NCBI RefSeq assembly: GCF_040054535.1
Contig: NC_090781.1
Coordinates: forward strand, 17,850,760-17,914,759
Reading direction: 5' to 3'
Source of the DNA: Antennarius striatus
Taxonomy: Eukaryota; Chordata; Actinopteri; Lophiiformes; Antennariidae
Length of the DNA: 64,000 nt
The notes beneath the pieces are model-generated. The model was not told the origin of the DNA. It did not search any database and saw nothing but the letters and a program-made list of their open reading frames with translations. Below are positions 51,291 through 64,000 of this stretch, one piece after another. A program made the translations under genes and the position numbers. How positions within the stretch are numbered: the first letter of the stretch is position 1; each line of letters starts with the position of its first letter.

Positions 51291-51419
51291 TGCCGCTTCC
51301 AAATGGACTGTAGGTATTTCGGCGCACTTGTGTGCCAAATGTCATCAATCACGTGGTTTAATCAGTATGGTGAGGGTTCATAAACGTTTAAATTACTGTA
51401 AATAATAAGATAGTTTTTC

Positions 51420-51500
51420 GCTATATCGCGGAATTCGTTATTCGCGTGTGGCTCCTGGAACGCATTAACTGTGAGTAATGAGGTCGCACTGCAGTTACAA
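51420..51500. repeat. Dispersed repeat fragment (TTCGCTATATCGCGG type)
   Basis: The phrase TTTTCGCTATATCGCGGAAT followed by TTCGTTATTCGCG and AACGAGG-like sequence is familiar from interspersed repeats of vertebrates. The family is not identified. Confidence 0.35.
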
Positions 51501-52556
51501 CCCTTAACAACATGCACTTCTTTATTCATTCTTCATGTAAAATTTGGTTGAGTGGTTGAGTTAAAGTTAAAACCAAGGAAACCAGTTTGTTCAGTGAAAT
51601 CCTGAGACATTCAGGTTGAAGATCTTGATGGTGAATCTCATCATTGTCTAACTCGCTATACTGGTCAACTCCCAATTAAACAGACTAACTTTGTGCAAAA
51701 AAGGTAGAAATTCTAGCTTGTTAAACCTCACTTTTTGTTAAAGTATCTGAGGAATGCGGTTGTGTAACTGTGCCATTGTTTCCAGAGACAAATGAGACGT
51801 GACACTCTGGAGTCCAGCTTCCAACAGCAGAGACCGTGAGGAGGAGGAACATCCCACTGAGGCTGGTAATGAGAGAGAAAATTCCAGCTCCGCACAGCAG
51901 AGAAGGAAAAAAGAAAGTCCCGACTGGATGAGTGACTTGTGAGAATGAGACTTGTTTACCATGTTGACATATCTCAGATCACAAATCTCTCAAGTCCCCA
52001 AAATGTCCCAACATCTGCTGACCAGAAATCGAGACCCTTGATGAAGAACCAAAAGATTCCAGATGTCGACATTCTGTACATCAAATGCTGCCAGTCGTGA
52101 TCAGATTGTGAAGTCATGGGACCAGGTTCTGTTTAGGGCTCAGCTGATATCAGCTCAGTTTCAATAGCATCAAATGAAACCAGGAAAATCCAAAACTGAA
52201 CCAGCAGCAGCATGACAAGAATCACAGAAACAGGAAACGGCCTGTGATGGAACCAACCAACAGGGGGCGATCAAGATATTTGGATTTACTTGGGACTTGA
52301 AGAACTCTATTTCAGCAGCTAATACTGACTGAATTGACGATTGTGTCTCTGCTTTCCTTCTCTGGACCAACTTCAAGGACGAAATGTTTACTTCCTGTCT
52401 TAAATATCCCGAAACGCCAAGTTCCAATCGGGGACATGCTAATCATCCCATTATCCAGGCAAGACTTTCCTTTCTCATCTGAGGTGTCTCTTGATGGCCT
52501 GAGGAGACAACATCAAACTACTGTGTTGAATCAAAGGAGCCGTGGTAATGCTTCAT

Positions 52557-52998
52557 AACAACAACAACAACAACAACAACAACAAAAATAACAACAGCGA
52601 GGTTGTGAGTTACAAACCTGTTCCCTTTCAGTCTTACAAAGGTGGCAGGAACTCCTCACCTGAGTTCAAACACACCTCATGATGTAACATGGCTCTGCCT
52701 TTTGTGTAGAGCCATCCATCCATCCATCCATCCATCCATCCATCCATCCATCCATCCACCCATCCATCCATCCATCCATCCATCCATCCAGCCATCCATC
52801 TACAGACGCAATAAAAAGGATGTTCTTAAAAATTCAAAAAAGTTTCTCTAGTCTTAAAATAATTTTATTATAACAATTTTTTGACTATTAAAGTGTATGG
52901 TGTATGGAATTTAGAAATTATTATTCTATGTCTATCCTTCAACCTAAAAATTGGATCTTTGAAAGACAGGATTTCATTTTATGATGGTAATATTATTA

Positions 52999-53043
<45 letters not shown>

Positions 53044-53130
53044 CTATTATTATTGTTATTATTACCATTATCATCATCATTATTATTAGTATTGTTATTA
53101 ATAATAATGATGATGATGATGATGATTAAA
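52557..53130. repeat. Cluster of simple repeats (ACA, CATC, TTA, ATG)
   Basis: There is an ACA run at about 52557-52583, a CATC run at about 52709-52800 that may be the tail of a lost minus-strand SINE, and a long TTA/ATT tract with ATC and GAT ends at about 52988-53127. Confidence 0.9.
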
Positions 53131-54686
53131 AAACAACCTATTTTCAAGTGCAGAAAGAATTAATTGAAGAATCAGTTTCTCTGAAAATGTTTCTTTAATT
53201 TAAAAACATTCTCACAATATTTTTCTTCATGTTTTATGGAATGCAGTTGTTTGCAAGACCAAAAGCTGGAAATGGGAAATTTTATGTTCCATTGTCACGA
53301 AAGAGGAAATTATGGGCAGCAAATGCTTTTGTTTTTATGTAATGGGATTCTTTCCAGCTGAATCTGTATCGACAGAATATTTGACCTTCCAAACCAAACA
53401 CAGTTAAAAGCTCTATTTTTGTTCTTCCTCTTGTTCTAAGAAATGAGAGGGAGAGAAAATGAGCCACTGCACAAACAGTAAAAATTTACTATACAGGTAG
53501 TCTTCAAGATATGAACATCGACTTACGAACATTTGCAGATATGAACTACTGCATGCCGCCATGTCTGACTACTGTAGTTCTCCTTTCTGCCACAACTCCC
53601 TCCAAGCAGTGTAACATTAACACTCCATAGATTAGGATTTCACATTTCAAGTCAAAATATCAGACAAAATGAACAGTTTACTCTGATGTTGGACTTCATG
53701 TGGCTTTCCTGTCGACGGGTCATCTGCAGCATTTCGTCCTTTTCTCTTTGTGAACTTCTGAGCAGGAAATGAATGCACAATGTATTTATGTAAATGAGAA
53801 TGTTCACGAACATCAAGACTGCCAACAACTTGGGTAAAGTTAGAGCCAGCAATTTAGCCTACAGGCTTCCTGTAGGAAAACTGTCACAACCTGCCTGTTA
53901 TTTCACATTATTTTTAAACTATTGAAATTGAATTAAAAAACGACTTAGAAAACATTTCAGCATATGAACAACCTATCTGTATCTAACAAAACAAAAATTC
54001 ATGATCTTCCTGCAAGTTGCAGAAATTTCCATGCAGGTAACTGAGAGGAAACTTTATGTTATCTGTAACTGAAGGGTGATTTCTTTTGAGTAACAAACTC
54101 TCTGGTTGCACAGCTTCAGTCCAATGGTTTTGGTTTCATTATCACATGTTTTCGGACCCCACCCTCGTTTAGTAGGTTGCACATTCCTAGAAACAAAGGA
54201 CAGGGACAGAAATGTCGTGTCACACACTTATCTCTGACCACCCTTCCTGCATGACCTTTGCTGCTCTGTAAAAGCACTCCAAATATATTGTAAAATTCCC
54301 TTTTTGCCCCACTGTGTGTCTTTTGAGCGCTGAAAGGTTTGCTATTTCTCTGTGTGGTCAAAATGGACGATATGTTGACAGGTTGGAAATACTTTCATCT
54401 CCATAACCTGGTCTTCAGGGAACTTCCTGGTTTCCTGTTTTTGGTTTTGATGGTTTCTGCTTTGAAATCTAGAAACTGGCTGCTGCTTTGATCGGTTGGA
54501 CAAGGATTCAAAGGAAATGCAGGGAAGTTGCTGATGAACATGTAGCAGTGAGGTGACATCACTGTCAAGACGGTGGCACTGCAGAGCAGCCGCCGTAATC
54601 CAATAATTGATAATCCCAACCACCCCCCCAACAAGTTGCGCCCTGCCTATTAGCATCTTCAGAGGAATGACCAATAACTTTTTAAC
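53131..54686. other. AT-rich DNA with no gene seen
   Basis: No exon-like sequence with matching splice sites or known protein motifs was found on either strand. Confidence 0.3.
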
Positions 54687-54730
54687 ACGAGCTGCAAAGC
54701 GGTGACAGCGCTACCCACTGCGCCACCCTT
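54687..54730 (-). repeat. Head fragment of a family A SINE
   Basis: The minus strand reads AAGGGTGGCGCAGTGGGTAG then CGCTGTCACCGC, the tRNA-like head of family A. The body is absent. Confidence 0.65.
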
Positions 54731-57700
54731 AAAAACTTTTCAGTCAATTTTATAATTTTTCATCTGAATCTAATCCTGAACTTCAGCATGTTTACTGTCC
54801 ATCAAGGACAGAGGAGATACTTCCTGTTTGCTTTTGGCGATTGCAGGATGTTTACTCTATTTTTTTCTAAAAGCCTAAAAAGGTGAGTGAGCCACTCACT
54901 GTTGTTTGAGGGGGTGAAATGTTTAGATGTTGTCACTTCCTGAGTGCCGTAAACGTCACCAAGTATTGTCAACACATTCCGGAAAGTTGGCTGCAAATGT
55001 ATTTTCACAATTATTCAGGACGTTTGTGGATTTTTTTTTCATCTTCTGTCTCCGTGAAAGTCCCTGTCAGATGGATGCAACCAAAACTTCAAATGTAAAG
55101 TTATCATGAGTCACCAAACACCACATGACATGTGGCTGAATTTCGCTGCCAATATAAATACTGAGGAAACGTACCATGTTCACAGTGAAGCATGACAACC
55201 TGCGGGTATGAATCAAGTCAACAACAATCAGGGTCACACAGAAAGTTCCCTCCTAAATCTCCCTGATGCTTCAACTCAAACAAACTAGAGATAAAGAGTG
55301 TTTCTATGCAATGCAGGAAATGCCACAGGTTTATCAGATAGTCTAATTAATTACACAATCTTCATCAATAGCTGCCACTTGTATTTCCCACAATGCAATC
55401 ATTTGACAGTTGCAACCGGGGAAGTTAGCCAACGGGGCTTCTTGTCAGAAAGTCCGCGATGCTTTCTGTCAAAAAACAAACAAACAAACAAAAAAACACC
55501 TGACAGGTGAGGTTGGGTGCTTTTACTGTGAAGTTTGAGTCTCACATGGTGATATTTAACATTTCGATGGAGGTTGGGCACAAAACTACTCGACATTTAT
55601 ATAAACGTGGTTCGGATGATGAAATAAAAACTGGTGATGAATATTTACTGGTACATAAAAATGTTTTGCTAGGTTTATTGATATCATACGTTCTAGATTA
55701 CAATACATGGATGGAACTCTCTGGAAACCCGTGTGGTAGCATAGCACACAGGTTTTCTTATGAAAAGAAAACCTTGAATTTGTGAACTAAATTTTAGCTT
55801 GTATACTTACATGATATCTCATCCATGCTCTTAGATGACATCCCTGATAACTGTATCAGTTATCAGTGATGTCAATACTACTACGTCACAGTATTTCCCT
55901 TTAGCCTATTGATCTGTTGAAGGGAAATACTGCGAAGAAGAAACCGGAACCTGTTTGTTTGGCCTCGTCAGGGTCACATCTGAGTCACATCGTGACTCAG
56001 GCTTTCGCTAATGGCAGCTGATCCTGATTTACCTGAGATTACCTCAGCTTCACTTTCACTGAGTTGAAGTCCTTTCCTTGTATCGGCAGCTATTAAAAAG
56101 TAACGCACACTTCTTGCAGGAATGCAGGGACTTCACCTTCAAAGGAAAGTGAAAGCATTTTTCTGGTCGATCGCAGAGGTGCCAGCTTTTTAGAGGCGGA
56201 GTGTCACTTGTGGTAAATCACAACCTAACTTCAGTAAAGATCCTGCTTCACAGCGTAATGGGAAACAAATCTGGTCCGACGGGGAAATGTGAAGAGACAG
56301 AAGTATTCACCTCCCTGCTGTCCCTCTAGCTAAATCGGGGGAACCTGTCCCCCAGACTCAGCTCCGGTGGGCAATCATTGCCGGTGATGGGGTTGTCACT
56401 TCGGATCACAGGGTGACAATGAAGACACCGACCCACCCGGAGGAATGCCAGGTCACCCGGCAGGAGGGGAGCAGCCTGGGAGTCAATGACGTGTCAGAGT
56501 CTATGAACTCAGTTTCACTGCAGCGACGTGATTCCTCCGACAGAAAGCTTCATGCTTTCACTTGTTCACCCTTTTTTAAGCATAGTATGGAACCAGAAGA
56601 TGTGTGTGCTGAAGGACACGGGGACCAGAACCTCCGTCAGAAACAAACTGGACATCATCAAAGTTCAAATGCAGACCTGCTAACGCCAACATTCACACAG
56701 ACGAGACAATAACACATCTCAGACACACGCCGAACCTTCATGCTAACCGGTGCTATCTACCCCATATGGTGTGCTAGCCCTGGCACCAACCACCAGGGCT
56801 AGCATAGCTTAGCATAAAGTTGCAAGCAGAGGAGAAACAACTAGCATGGCTCTGTATCCATTTATTTATTAGGATTACAGAAAAACTTGGCTTGGAAAGA
56901 AATGTTGGTGCAGCCTGGATAACCGATTCAGGAGTTGTGTTTGTACTTCCTTAAAGATTGTGAGAAAATACATTTTTCAGCATAATCCTGAAGTAAAGCA
57001 AAACTTATGAAGAAATGTCCACAAAGAAATGTGGATGTTAGAAAAACTAGAACACAGAACAAACTTAGGTGTCACGACAAAGTTCAAACTTCAGCAGGGA
57101 ATTCCTGGGAAGTCCTCATTCACTCATTACCATGCCGATGGAAAGTCAAGTGGTATTTCTCATAAACAACTAAACAACGCCTTACAGATCCAAGAGTCTG
57201 GAAGCCGCTAGATCCCAAACTGGTTTGAAAAGACTTTAAGTTTACACTGAAACCGCCCATGTAGCCACGTAGTTAAAAATGTTGTTGTGGTTCGTGAACT
57301 TTTCATGTTTTCATGCGCCGCTGGGCAAGATCAACAATCTTTTCTGCTTGTGTCACAGCAACAAAGCTCTGCAGGAAGCTGATCTCATTTAGCGAAGCCT
57401 CCATGCTCGCTATCGCTTCAACATCCACTTCAGATGGCATGCACGTTAGCGCTTTTAGCTCAGAGGACCACGCACCTTTGGAAAGGGTGTTTGAGTCCTA
57501 CTGTGACAAAATCAGAAATTATTTACAAAACAGAAAACTAATAAATGTGAAGTTCAAGGAATGACTTGCTGATTTTTATAGTGGTTGGATCTGGAATCAC
57601 ATCACTGGTTAAAATCTCCTTTCTTTGCTCTCTCCTTCAGACAAAGTGGAGCACCAGGGAACCAGCAGCTGGGTTGCAGGTCTGTAGTCGGCCCCGTTCA

Positions 57701-58036
57701 GGTGGAGGCCTGCAGAGCCGCATAGCTGAGAGGAGCTGAGGCGTGATGAGACACGCAGCACCTGAACGCACCGCAGGTTTATTTGGGTCATTTCCAGACT
57801 CACAGGAACAACCAAATGCTGATTGTCAGACCTCAGCTATGATTCCCACATGAAAAATGACACCTGTCAATCCTGCAGTGACACTTTTTTATGAAATATG
57901 TCTCGTCTGAATCTGGATTCAGGATCTGGATTTGCTGAAAACCTTGAAACCTCCGTCAGATTAAAATTTTAAAAAAATAAATATTTTAATTACTAAATTA
58001 TTAAAATTATTAAAATTTAAAAAACATTTTTTTAAA
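54731..58036. other. Intergenic DNA without a convincing gene
   Basis: Short frames exist, but none has recognisable domains or supporting splice sites. A perfect 12-bp inverted repeat lies at 56772-56804. Confidence 0.3.
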
Positions 58037-58135
58037 AAGGGGCAGCAGTGGCTCAGTGGTAAAAGCGGGCAGTAGAGCGGGTCGTCCTATGATTTCAAGA
58101 TCAGCGGTTCAATTCCCGCTCCTGCCCAAAAAAAG
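58037..58135 (+). repeat. tRNA-derived SINE head (family B), short copy
   Basis: GGGGCAGCAGTGGCTCAGTG (A box) and AGCGGTTCAATTCCCGCTCC (B box) are followed by CTGCCC and an A-rich end. This shows the polymerase III promoter of family B in the forward direction. Confidence 0.8.
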
Positions 58136-61100
58136 GGATCAAAACAGTATATTAAAATTAAAATTAAGATTTAAAAAAAAAAGATGGAACCCATCTAATT
58201 CCAGGTTGAACTGGAAATCAGCGCAGATGATTGGGAATCAACTCAACCCAGAAAAAAACTAGATAGAACCAGTGATGTGTTGAGGACTCCATTGACCTGG
58301 CAGTTTGGTGCACCTACATCAGATGGAACCAGTCCCAGTTGGCCTCTGAATCAACAGGAAGTGACCTTTGACCAGCTGGACGAGGAAACGGGCCAACAGG
58401 AAATGGATGTCTTCCTTGGAGCAGCTTTTAATAGAAACATTACAAATTAGGTGTTTATTTAGAACCTCAGATGAAGGTTCCCTCATGAAAAACGCAAACT
58501 GATGTTTAATCCGAGAAAAAACAAGGAGGAAGGAGGGAGAGGGAGGAGGGAACGACATCTCTGCAAGATTGTTTTGTCCGCTCGGGAATTGTTTTTTCCG
58601 CAGTTCCTCCAGTCTCTGTTGCTTTGTTTAAAGTTTCTCTCAGTCTGTTTACCGTCTGCTGATTGGTCGCTTATTTCCTGGCATCACCTGAATGGTTCAT
58701 CCTTCTCGTCCTTCTGTTCGACCTCTAATGCTTCATCGACGGAGAGATGTTTTTAAACCTGCAAGTAAAACTGTCAGTCATCAGCAAAGAAGATTTTTTT
58801 AAACAACTTTTTAATGCCTCCTTTGAACGGTAGACTTTTTTCTGAATCGACAAAAACATGAAAAATGCTTTTCAGACATGGATTTCTGATTTTATCTTTT
58901 GTCCCGCTGCAAATAGTTTTTATGAACTAGTAAACGAAGCAAGCTTAGCAAGGGGTTCAGGTGTGAAAGAGCTTCAGGTGAGCTCTGAACATCTCATGTT
59001 ATGACAGGACGTCCTGAGAGCATGAGAGCGTCTTTATGACGAACAGATGAATAGCTGAACCTCATGGCGTCGCTCTTCCTCCTGAGGAAGCTGAGCAGCG
59101 TGACCATGTCCAATCATCACCACCTCCAGCGTTGCTATATAACACTCCGACAACCGGAGTTCCTCCAGTGTGTGTCGTAGAAATTCTAGATTTCATGCAA
59201 CAAGTTCATTTTTTAAAAACGTTTAACTGGAAGCAGGAAGTCAGAAGACATCGTAACCTGAACAGGATTAGATTGTGATCTCCTGCTGGCATCTGCGCTC
59301 CTAAATGTGGAGCGTGTGATGGCAGACATAACAGGAAGAACACATGGTGAAGACATCAGAGGTCTATAAATCTAACAAGTGGGTGTCATCGCAGTAGTCA
59401 AAACATCCTCGCCGATCTCCATCTCACCTCAGAGGGCTGGTCCTGCTCCACACGTCTCCAAGCATTCAGCCTGACCTTTATTTCCATTTGAGTTTTGCAT
59501 AAAAAGCCCGGTTATGTGTCATTTTCTCTCTTTTTACACATCAACCCCCTTGTTTCTGTCGCAGCATACCTTCAAGTATAAAACAGATTAGAATCGGATC
59601 ACCCTCACACGATGAAAAGAAATCAGAATATCACCGACTTCAGCTGATCAGGGATTTTACTGAGATCCAAGATCAAGATGTTTAGATTTGTTTTATCACC
59701 TTATTTCTCTTATTTACTTATAAACTTATAAACTGTTTCTGAACTGAGAGAGAAGGAGATTCCGCCTTCATTCCTCACGTCTACAAAACACTTATGTGTT
59801 GCCTCACAGTAACTCAAATTCCAAACAGGATGTGAAGTCAGAGGTCACCGATATGGTGAGATAAATGTAAGATTTCATTTCAAAAAGGGGAGAGGAGTCA
59901 ACATCAGGAGTAGAAGAAACAGTTGAATAAACAAGCCATGAACAACCCTTCTCTCCATTTCTTGGAATAAAGAGCTGGAGAGAAGATGGAGAGACAGACG
60001 ATGGAGAAAATCTAAAACCATCAAGAATATTTTGGCTGCTCAACTGAATGAAGTCGAACAAAATGTTTCAACTGATAATCATTATATCTGACGTCAGAAA
60101 TATTTTAACTTCCTGGTCAGGCAGAAAACATTACCAATCTTATTTATTTTACAATAAATTGTAATTATTATGATGCACTGATGACAAGACAGTTAAATAT
60201 TTGAATTCTAACCTGGGCTGTGGGCTCTTCATCCAATGAGAGCTCTGCATTCACCTCACAACGACCAATCACATCAAACATCTGGCATCCCCGTCAGAAG
60301 AGGGAACAACCTGAGGGAGGGGTAACTGTGATCATGTGATCTTCGTTTTGGTTTGGTTTGATTGGTTGTTTGCTCATCTGTGAGATATCTCAAACAGGAC
60401 TTTTTTTCTTATTTCTGTTTTAACTAAGACACCTATTGATTATAAATAATATATATAATCAATAGGTTAAAAAGAAAACAAATGTGAAGACATAAGAATT
60501 ACTTTCAAGGTGGTTTATTATCCCAATCAAGCAGACAAAAATATAAATGAAGAATATGGACAAGTTTTGAAACAAGTTTAATTGAATGTTAATTTGCGTA
60601 ATTGTTACACATTTATTTTGACATGAAAATGGTGATGATGCTGGAATCTATTTTGTGGCTGCCGACTTCACTCTTACTCCTTTGTAAATTTTACCTCTGG
60701 AATTTACCAACTTTGACGCAAAGGTCGCTTCAGAACGCTAGAACAACAGACAGCGCTGCAGAACCACAGCAGAAACAACAGATTCTGAACGACAGGAAAC
60801 GCAGCTACAGGCCACCATCCATCATCCAGATGCAGAGAGGTCAGCCAATGGGACACTTCTGCCAAAAAACTGAATTATTAGTGTTTGGCTTCCCGACACA
60901 CAAAGTATGCAAAGTATTCAAACTTGTCTCTTCACTCTCAACGGGAGGAGAGAAGGAAACAGGAAGTTGTTCTTGGTGCTTGTAGATATGACAAAAGTAA
61001 AATTTTATAAGTCAAAATAACATACATTTCAGTTTCCTCAACAATGGAAACAGAAAACTTACATCATAAGGGAAAAACCGAGAAGCAACAAAAGGCACTT

Positions 61101-61870
61101 TATGTTAGGACTGATGAAGGTGAACAGTATCCAGAAGGCACGTTTAACAGGTAGAAGAAACATAACAAAATTAAGTCACACCTTCATCCTCCTTCTCCTC
61201 CTCCTCCTCATTCCTTCCAATCACCTGAAGGGGAAATAAACTTTTAAGATATTTAATAATCTGTAATCATTTACTTCCTTTCTGGACAGATGACATTTAC
61301 CTGCTGGGTTTCCTTCAATGCTGAGTGTTTCCTCATCATGTAATCAGGTGGACTCTTTGCACACCTGAATAAAGTAGGCCAGTGAATGCAGCCAATCAGG
61401 GCAGGAATCTCCTGCTGCATTCAAGTACAGACCGGGAAATTCCTTCCTCCTGCGGGGAAATTGGAGTTTCTGGTTCAGACTTTTTCTGGAACTTCCTGAA
61501 ACAGACAAACAAGCTAACCTTTTCTCTTTGTGCCAACAGTCATCAAATCTTGTCTACAAGAAAATGGATGGATATTTTGCCTGAAACTTTCTAAACAACT
61601 AGAACAAAATACTGAACTGATTCTGTCAGCAATTTAGGATTTTTTACTATCTACATGTTTCCATGTTAACAGTTTGGTGTAATTCACAGATTAAATTAAT
61701 TTCCAACTTTCTTTGAGTAATGCATCTACAGTATATGTTTCAAACTTTTTTTTTCTTTACAATTTAACGCCATTAAATTACCGCTAAATTGCAGGCAAGG
61801 AAAACACTTCCTGCTGTAACTGTGATGCATAGAAACATTAGAATACAGAGAATGGAGAAGAGGAACCCAT
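58136..61870. other. Intergenic DNA without a convincing gene
   Basis: A 127-codon plus-strand frame (60602-60985) has a hydrophobic start but no family match. A stretch near 59060-59165 vaguely recalls LINE reverse-transcriptase ends. Otherwise nothing is seen. Confidence 0.3.
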
Positions 61871-61875
61871 AAACC

Positions 61876-62132
<257 letters not shown>

Positions 62133-62486
62133 CACTCCCTCAACTGTACTCAGAAAATGTTTCCTCACTTCCACTGCAGAGCTGTGACGACATGATGACA
62201 TCATGATGACATCATGAGTTCTCGCCTGGCCTGGTGTAGCCGATGGCTTGATGATAGTAGACACGGTCTGTTCTGACAAATACTTTTTTTTGGCTGGTTT
62301 CCATGGCAACCATGGTGATGAGGTTTTCAAAAGATCACACTCCCTGAAACCTGTCATGTGACTGAGAGTCCAAACCACAACAGATTCCACATTTTATGGA
62401 AATTAAACTTCTACAGGCGGACTGTTTAGAACATGATCATTGTATTGACCCCTGTGGCCGATCATCAGGGCATCCATATTGATCAG

Positions 62487-62532
62487 GATGGCTGATGGCA
62501 TTCTGGGAGTCACCAGAATGCCATCAGCCATC
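62487..62532. repeat. Perfect 20-bp inverted repeat with 6-nt loop
   Basis: GATGGCTGATGGCATTCTGG at 62487-62506 is followed by GAGTCA and then by its exact reverse complement at 62513-62532. Transcribed from either strand it would form a perfect hairpin. It could be the core of a small fold-back element or a hairpin RNA. No family is recognised. Confidence 0.9.
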
Positions 62533-64000
62533 AGTGTTCTACCTGCAGGAGAAAATGTCTCTGTGATGCTCTCTGGGATTAAATGCTCTATTTTAATCAA
62601 AGCGTGTGTTTTTTTTAGTCGGGTCGATGCTCTCTATCATCCCCTCGTCAAATTCCAGCCTCACAGGTTTCCGTTGGACTCTCTCCCAGACACCTTTGCC
62701 ATCCTTCACCATCCATTGTCTGGAATCGTCGGCTACTGGTTAGTGTGAATGTGATGACTGTGGCCGGAGCGCAGATGGGAGGTTATCTGCGGAGGGAGGA
62801 GCAGCTTCCTCTGGCAACCGATCTGCTGAGCTCACATTCCTGGAAACGTACGGTTCAGGGATCGTGGCAGAAGATATGAAACATCAGCATCAAGTCGAAC
62901 AGATAGCCAGGAATGAGATGTCACTGCTTGTTGTACTAAAAACAGTAGCATCCGTATCTCCAAAAGCTCTTAAGTCGAAGCGCTTATGAATTAATATGAT
63001 GATCAACACTTCCAAAAAGCTAAAAGACAAGAAAGAAAGAGACGTCCAGAGACATCCAGAAAAATTATCTGTTTATGCGTCCAGATCATTTTATTTGCAA
63101 AGAAATAATACAATAATTTCAGACATCGGAAATTAAACAAATTCAATAGGAAAATAACTCATCTCGTATCACAGATCTATGATTTTAAATGATTAGAGGT
63201 GAAGAACTCTTTGCAGTGACATTGACGAGCATCTACTCATCCTAGATTCTAGATCTGAAGGCCGAAGCAGCTGCATCCTGCTCTGTTCCCATGGCATTCC
63301 TCAGCAAACGATAAACAAACAAGAAAATACCTATAAATCACAGCTGCCTGATTGATCTGATTGATTCTCATCAGTGGGGAATTAGCTGTGATCCAGTCTG
63401 CAGTTTAAACTAAAGCCTCCAATCAGAACGTTTGGTGTAGATGTTCCAGAAGAAGAATTATTTCCCGTTCTGGAATCTTTTCCTCATGTCAAACTTTCAT
63501 AAGTTTCATGTATATCTGTATGATCTGAATCCATATCTATCCCAGAATTCATTGCTACTCTATCTGGGAAAATGTGTGCTTTCGATTCAGCAGAAACGAC
63601 CAAAAGCATCACTTTAATTAATGTTTGTAAATGTTTAAAACATGCAGATAAAATTATTTAGGCATGTTTTAACTGCTGCTACCTGTGTGTTCTGCCTGCT
63701 GGGCTTCATCCTGGTACGTCCCACGTCTCTCCGGTTCTCCAGAAGGCGTCGACTCTCCCTGGTGATTGATGACAGGCTGTAAATTTCTCTTGTTGTCTCC
63801 TGCCTCAGTGATGGAGTCCAGTTACAGCTTCAGAGACAGAGAGGGACTCTAACGACAGCTTAACTTTCACTTCAAGGTTAAAATTCATATTAAGGTTAGT
63901 AAAAAAAAAACCCCACTAGAACAGGCCATAATATAACGGGGAGGAATAGTTCTGTTTTCTTTTAACGAAGAGATGGTGTTAAATTAATTATTTATTCTGT
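62533..64000. other. Intergenic DNA, no gene seen to the window end
   Basis: AT-rich sequence with no exon-like blocks, tRNA-like heads or long repeats that I can support. Confidence 0.3.

Noticed and set aside
52981-53163. Leucine/isoleucine-rich frame resembling a membrane segment
   Set aside because: Product of a TTA/ATT microsatellite.
58037-58135. Candidate tRNA gene
   Set aside because: A and B boxes are present but the body does not fold into a full cloverleaf, and the same sequence heads other SINE copies in the window.
59060-59170. Possible LINE reverse-transcriptase fragment (LRKLSSVT)
   Set aside because: The resemblance is limited to about ten residues and not enough to call.

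Overview
The window is eukaryotic, vertebrate DNA, most likely from a ray-finned (teleost) fish. Genes are split into many small exons with GT/AG borders, CA/TG and GATG-type microsatellites are dense, and tRNA-derived SINEs, Tc1-like and piggyBac-like DNA transposons sit in introns. Gene content and order (plekhg2 next to supt5h) match human 19q13.2 as I remember it. No operons, CRISPR arrays or bacterial features are present. || Layout: (1) 437-12725 (+) is the C-terminal part of plekhg2, a Rho-family GEF; the window opens inside the gene just before the PH domain. (2) 16129-19283 (+) is a four-exon cytokine gene of the interleukin-15 family, best read as il15l; its exons are too small to stand out as long reading frames, and a degenerate Tc1-like transposon fills its third intron. 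(3) 20274-20498 (-) is triap1, a mitochondrial twin-CX9C protein in one exon. (4) 22262-36242 (+) is the complete supt5h coding region, 29 coding exons giving 1081 residues (SPT5, the DSIF elongation factor). A piggyBac-like transposon of about 3.2 kb with a two-exon 664-codon transposase is inserted in its intron 8. (5) 36940-39638 (-) is a complete eight-exon RNase T2 gene, tail to tail with supt5h. (6) 40651-41719 (+) is cox7a (cytochrome c oxidase subunit 7A), four exons, divergent from the RNase T2 gene. (7) 42969-45592 (-) is a seven-exon calcineurin-B-homologous protein (chp2-like). (8) From about 45.6 kb to the end I find no convincing protein gene, only repeats, transposon fragments, minisatellites and two neat hairpins. 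|| The exon models were assembled by hand from splice sites, reading phase and remembered family sequences. All the complete models close in frame: supt5h 3246 nt, RNase T2 804 nt, cox7a 240 nt, chp2 585 nt, il15l 441 nt, transposase 1995 nt. The genes are independently transcribed and do not form one pathway. The most interesting items are the hidden IL-15-family gene and the apparently intact piggyBac element, which entered an intron that would otherwise be only about 73 nt long. I see no wholly new biological system.
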